Shown piece by piece: positions 51,201-57,200 of a DNA stretch of 64,000 bases (positions within the stretch are counted from its first letter, which is position 1; every line of letters begins with the position of its first letter). Source of the stretch: Omphiscola glabra (taxonomy: Eukaryota > Mollusca > Gastropoda > Lymnaeidae); NCBI GenBank assembly GCA_964017045.1, contig OZ024808.1, positions 5,225,284 to 5,289,283 of the forward strand, given 5' to 3'. The position numbers and the translations under genes are program-made. Below the pieces are notes generated by a model that saw only the letters and a list, made by a program, of their open reading frames with translations, searched no databases and was not told where the DNA came from.

Positions 51201-54200
51201 TAGCTCCAGTGTATTCCAATGATCTTATCATAGTAGCTCCAGTGTATTCCAACTGATCTTATCATAGTAGCTCCAGTGTATTCCAATGATCTTATCATAG
51301 TAGCTCCAGTATATTCCAATGATCTTATCATAGTAGCTCCAGTGTATTCCAATGATCTTATCATAGTAGCTCCATTGTATTCCAATGATCTTATCATAGT
51401 AGCTCCAGTGTATTCCAATGATCTTATCATAGTAGCTCCAGTGTATTCCAACTGATCTTATCATAGTAGCTCCAGTGTATTCCAACTGATCTTATCATAG
51501 TAGCTCCAGTATATTCCAATGATCTTATCATAGTAGCTCCAGTGTATTCCAATGATCTTATCATAGTAGCCCCAGTGTATTCCAATGATCTTATCATAGT
51601 ATCTCCATAGTATTCCAATGATCTTATCTCAGTAGCTCTAGTGTATTGCAATGATCTTATCATAGTAGCTCCACTGACATATAGAGGGATGGAATTCATC
51701 ATTTTTAATAGGCTTTATTTATATTTGTTTTAAAAAAACGATTATGTAATTTCTAAATGGAAGATTGATCCTAGAATATTGTCCTAAGATTAGTAGCAAA
51801 TAATACAACAAGTGAGGTCAGTGTTTCTCCATATGTTTCCTTGATAAGAAAAATAACTAATATTTCTCTCATAGAAGCCCTGCTAATACATAATTAATAT
51901 TAATATCTTTCTAACCTAGTAACAAAATTAAAATGGACACTATTTTTCACAGAACCTTTATTTCTCTAGGATTCATGTTTGAGAAGCTCTAGTAAGAGAT
52001 GGTCTGCTTTTATTTGATAAATTTGAGAGAATTTCTGAAATGTTTTCATCTGTCTAAAAGATTGCAGAGTGTGAAGAGAAATGTTGCCGATACCAGCACG
52101 CCTTAAATGACAAGGAAGCCGAGTTGGAGTGCACGGAGCAGAAGTTAAACAGATGCAACTGTGAACTGGCCAGCGTCTGCTGCAAAAACAAAGAATTGGA
52201 GGAAGTGAGTTGTTGGATGGAGGCGTATGCATTATGATCATGATCTTACAGCAAGTGTTTGCAGAAACAACACAGACTGAATGCTGTTTAATTTTACAGA
52301 GAGTGTTAGCCATACTTAGCTAAATCATGATTTTACAGAGAGTGTTAGCCATACTTAGCTAAATCATGATTTTACAGAGAGTGTTAGCCATACTTAGCTA
52401 AATCATGATTTTACAGAGAGTGTTAGCCATACTTAGCTAAATCATGATTTTACAGAGAGTGTTAGCCATACTTAGCTAAATCATGATTTCAAAGCTGGTG
52501 GCCAGATTTTTGTTACATGTCTTTGCGTACCAGGCACTTTGGTCAGTTTGATAAAAAAAAATTAAAGTTACAGAAGTAAGTTAGAATAGGATATGGTCAC
52601 TTCATTAGGATAAGATATGTTCAATTTTAGAATAGGATATGGTCAGTACATTAGTATGGGATAAGGTCACTTCATTATAGTGGGACATAGTCCCTTCATT
52701 AAATAGGATATGGTCAATGCATTAGAATGGGTTATGATGGTTGATTCATTAGCATGGGAAATATTCATTTCTTTAGGATGTGATATGGTCCATCCATTGT
52801 GTATGGTCAATTCATTAGAATGGGATAAGGTCCCTTTCCTTCAAACTAGGTTAAGATCTCCTGCCTGCTAAATGATATCCTTGCCTAACCCAGGTTCTTT
52901 ATTTTGTCACCAGGCCAGGAATTGTCTTCAGAGCCGCTACAATGAGCTGCGTGCACAATACTCAGAACTCTGCGAGGAATATAAAATGAACAGGTTAAAT
53001 TGATTTTTAAAATGTTCCATTCAAAATTGTAAAAAAATAATAATCAGAGTAACAATTATAATAATGTTAATTTTATGGAGTGGCTTATAGGTGTCTAAGG
53101 CTTAAGGTAAACCCCTAATGGAAACTACCATTGTCTGGCTGTCTTAAGGTAAACCCCTAATGGAAACTACCATTGTCTGGCTGTCTTGATTGTTAGACAT
53201 TGATTGATTTTATTGATTGATTTGAGTACTTATATAGCGCTCATTTCCATGCTATGTTAGCATGCTCGCGTCGCTCCGATGTCCTAAAATATCCTGTCAA
53301 GAAATTACACATTGCAAAACGATTGAGTTTGTTATGAGTGAAAAAGTTCAGTTTCTAAACAGTCCAAGAAACTTTCAGATCCAAAAATATCCAACTATCC
53401 AGGAATATACTTTGAAGAAAACATTTCAAAAATGTGCAAGAGAATTCACTGCTGCCTGTTAGGCGCACGTGAACTCTCATCACTGTTATAGCACGCAACA
53501 AGACATTGAATCAGCAAGTGAACTGGGTATAATCTCAGTAGATGGAGATAGTTAGCTTCAATTTATCATCATACGAAAGGAAAAATACGCATCTGAAGTC
53601 ATACATTCTGATCCCACCCAAAATTTTTAACTATATTTCAACAAAATGGACTTACTCCTACGATTTAATTTTTGTTGAAATTCAGATTTCTTTCTTTTCG
53701 TGCTCATGTTGCAATTATTCCGCCATCTTGTCGCAGACGGAAGTTAACAAGGAGCTGGTTAGCTTCATTTTATCATCTTACTAGACAAACAATAAGACAT
53801 GGTGCTAATAGGCTAATATGTAGGCCCAAACAAAAGAAAGCAAATCATAACAATATATAATATGTGTAGATAAATCTAAAGGAGCAGCTACCAACAGGGG
53901 TGTGTCTCTGTGCAATAGAGCTCTTGTTGAACACATGACTTAATTGTGCCATAGAGCTCTCCTTGAACACATGACTTAATTGTGCCAAGGAGCTCTCATT
54001 GAACACATGACTTAATTGTGCCATAGAGCTCTTGTTGAACACATGATTTAATTGTGCCATAGAGCTCTCGTTGAACACATGACTTAATTGTGCCATAGAG
54101 CTCTCCTTGAACACATGACTTAATTGTGCCAAGGAGCTCTCATTGAACACATGACTTAATTGTGCCATAGAGCTCTTTTTGAACACATGACTTAATTGTG

Positions 54201-57200
54201 CCATAGAGCTCTTGTTGAACACATGACTTAATTGTGCCATAGAGCTCTTGTTGAACACATGACTTAATTGTGCCATAGAGCTCTCCTTGAACACATGACT
54301 TAATTGTGCCATAGAGCTCTTGTTGAACACATGACTTAATTGTGCCATAGAGCTCTTGTTGAACACATGACTTAATTGTGCCATAGAGCTCTTGTTGAAC
54401 ACATGACTTAATTGTGCCATAGAGCTCTTGTTGAACTCATGACTTCATTGTGCCATAGAGCTCTCCTTGAACACATGACTTAATTGTGCCATAGAGCTCT
54501 CCTTGAACACATGACTTAATGTGCCATAGAGCTCTTGTTGAACATATGACTTAATTGTGCCATAGAGCTCTCCTTGAACACATGACTTAATTGTGCCATA
54601 GAGCTCTCCTTGAACACATGCTTTAATTATGTCATAGAGCTCTGGTTGAACACATGACTTAATTGTGCCATAGAGCTCTCCTTGAACACATGATTTAATT
54701 ATTTCATAGAGCTCTTGTTGAACACATGACTTAATTGTGCCATAGATCTCTCCTTGAACACATGATTTAATTGTGCCATAGAGCTCTTTTTGAACACATG
54801 ATTTAATTGTGCCATAGAGCTCTGATTGAACACATGATTTAATTGTGCCATAGAGCTCTGGTTGAACACATGATTCAATTTAGCCATAGAGGAATGATTA
54901 CTCTTACGTTTATTTATGTGTCATGGGTGAGTTCATTTTTTTCTGCAACAGAAACAGTCCATCCATGTAACAGAAAAAATCCATCTATATAACTGAAACA
55001 GTCTATCCATGTAACAGAAAAAATCCATCTATATAACTGAAACAGTCCATCCATGTAACAGAAAAAATCCATCTATATAACTGAAACAGTCCATCCATGT
55101 AACAGAAAAAATCCATCTATATAACTGAAACAGTCCATCCATGTAACAGAAAAAATCCATCTATATAACTGAAACAGTCTCTCCATGTAACAGAAACAAT
55201 CCATCTATATAACTGAAACAGTCTATCCATGTAACAAAAACAATCCATCCATGTAACTGAAACAATCCATCTATGTAACAGAAACAATCCATCTATATAA
55301 CTGAAACAGTCTATCCATGTAACAAAAACAATCCATCCATGTAACTGAAACAATCCATCTATGTAACAGAAACAATCCATCTATGTAACAGAAACAATCC
55401 ATCCATGTAACAGAAACAATCCATCGATCTCCTGGTGTGTTTATCATGTCAAGCTCCTCATCTCTCATTGATCCTCCTCTCAGAGACCAAGTGCAGTGCC
55501 TTACTGTGGAGCTCAATGATACCAAACGAGAACTTGGGTGCACACAGCGAGAGTTAGAGAAAACACGTGGTGAGGTTGAAGACCTTAGGAGGGCTTTACA
55601 GGTAAAATATTAGATGAATTCTGGATAGTTTTCCAGGTAACTTTAATGTCAGGATAGTTTTACAGGTAACTTTAATGTCAGGATAGTTTTACAGGTAACT
55701 TTAATGTCAGGATAGTTTTACAGGTAACTTTAATGTCAGGATAGTTTTCCAGGTAAGTCGAATGCTGCTGATATTTGGAGGCAATAACTACTAGGTCCTT
55801 GGTGTTTTGCAAAAAATGCTGGGTTGCGACCACAAAGGCAAAATTTCTTGGTTGCAAAAAAACTGTAAAAACCTGTTAGGTTTAATTTTAATCGTCGCAA
55901 GAGCAGCGATTGCCAAGGTCAGTAAATTGGATCTGTTAATCATTTTTTGTTCAAATATCAAGTTTATGTAACAAAATAATAATATAACCATTGCCATGAC
56001 TCATTTCTTATTTACCAAGTTTCAAATTCTTTAAATTTTTGTAAGAGAAAATTTTTTTAAAAATTGAACTATATAAAATGTGTATGGACCTTAAGATTTC
56101 TTAGATATTGCATATAGATTACCTTAAGATTTGTTACATATGGCATATAGATTACCTTAAGATTTGTTACATATGGCATATACATTAACTATGTCATACT
56201 TAACTGGGTCATAAAAGACAAGTGTACAAATAACCAGGCAAAGAAAAATACATGGATTGGGGAAAGTCTTCTGTTTATCATGGATTGTGCAGATCAGTGC
56301 ACTTAAAACTATGCACATGCACAGATTGAAACCACTGATTTTAAATAATTTGGACTGGAAAATAGAAGAAAGCAGATACTTTTTTGTTTTTTAGTTGAGA
56401 CACAGAAGTAGCATGTAACAGAAGTAGCTTGTAACAGAAGTAGCATGTAACAGAAGTAGCATGTAACAGAATTAGCATGTAACAGAAGTAGCATGTAACA
56501 GAAGTAGCTTGTAACAGAAGTAGCATGTAACAGAAGTAGCATGTAACAGAAGTAGCATGTAACAGAAGTAGCTTGTAACAGAAGTAACATGTAACAGAAG
56601 TAGCATGTAACAGAAGTAGCATGTAACAGAAGTAACTTGTAACAGAAGTAACATGTAACAGAAGTAGCATGTAACAGAAGTAGCATGTAACAGAAGTAGC
56701 ATGTAACAGAAGTAGCATGTAACAGAAGTAGCATGTAACAGAAGTAGCATGTAACAGAAGTAGCATGTAACAGAAGTAGCAATGTAACAGAAGTAGCATG
56801 TAACAGAAGTAGCATGTAACAGAAGTAGCATGTAACAGAAGTAGCATGTAACAGAAGTAGCATGTAACAGAAGTAGCATGTAACAGAAGTAGCATGTAAC
56901 AGAAGTAGCATGTAACAGAAGTAGCATGTAACAGAAGTAGCATGTAACAGAAGTAGCATGTAACAGAAGTAGCATGTAACAGAAGTAGCGTGTAACAGAA
57001 GTAGCATGTAACAGAAGTAGCATGTAACAGAAGTAGCATGTAACAGAAGTAGCATGTAACAGAAGTAGCTTGTAACAGAAGTAGCATGTAACTTTCTGTC
57101 TGTCTTCTAAGCCCCACAGTTCAGTGTTATTATAGCCCCACAGTTCAGTGTTATTATAGCCCCACAGTTCAGTGTTATTATAGCCCCACAGTTCAGTGTT

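Noticed and set aside
53845..54420. 191-codon reverse frame with [12 protein letters not shown] period
   Set aside because: It is a translation of the 36-bp intronic minisatellite (36 divisible by 3), with no independent gene features.
56309..57117. Reverse frames with [16 protein letters not shown] repeats resembling hydrophobic membrane segments
   Set aside because: They come from the 16-bp array; the hydrophobicity follows from the unit sequence in all three frames.
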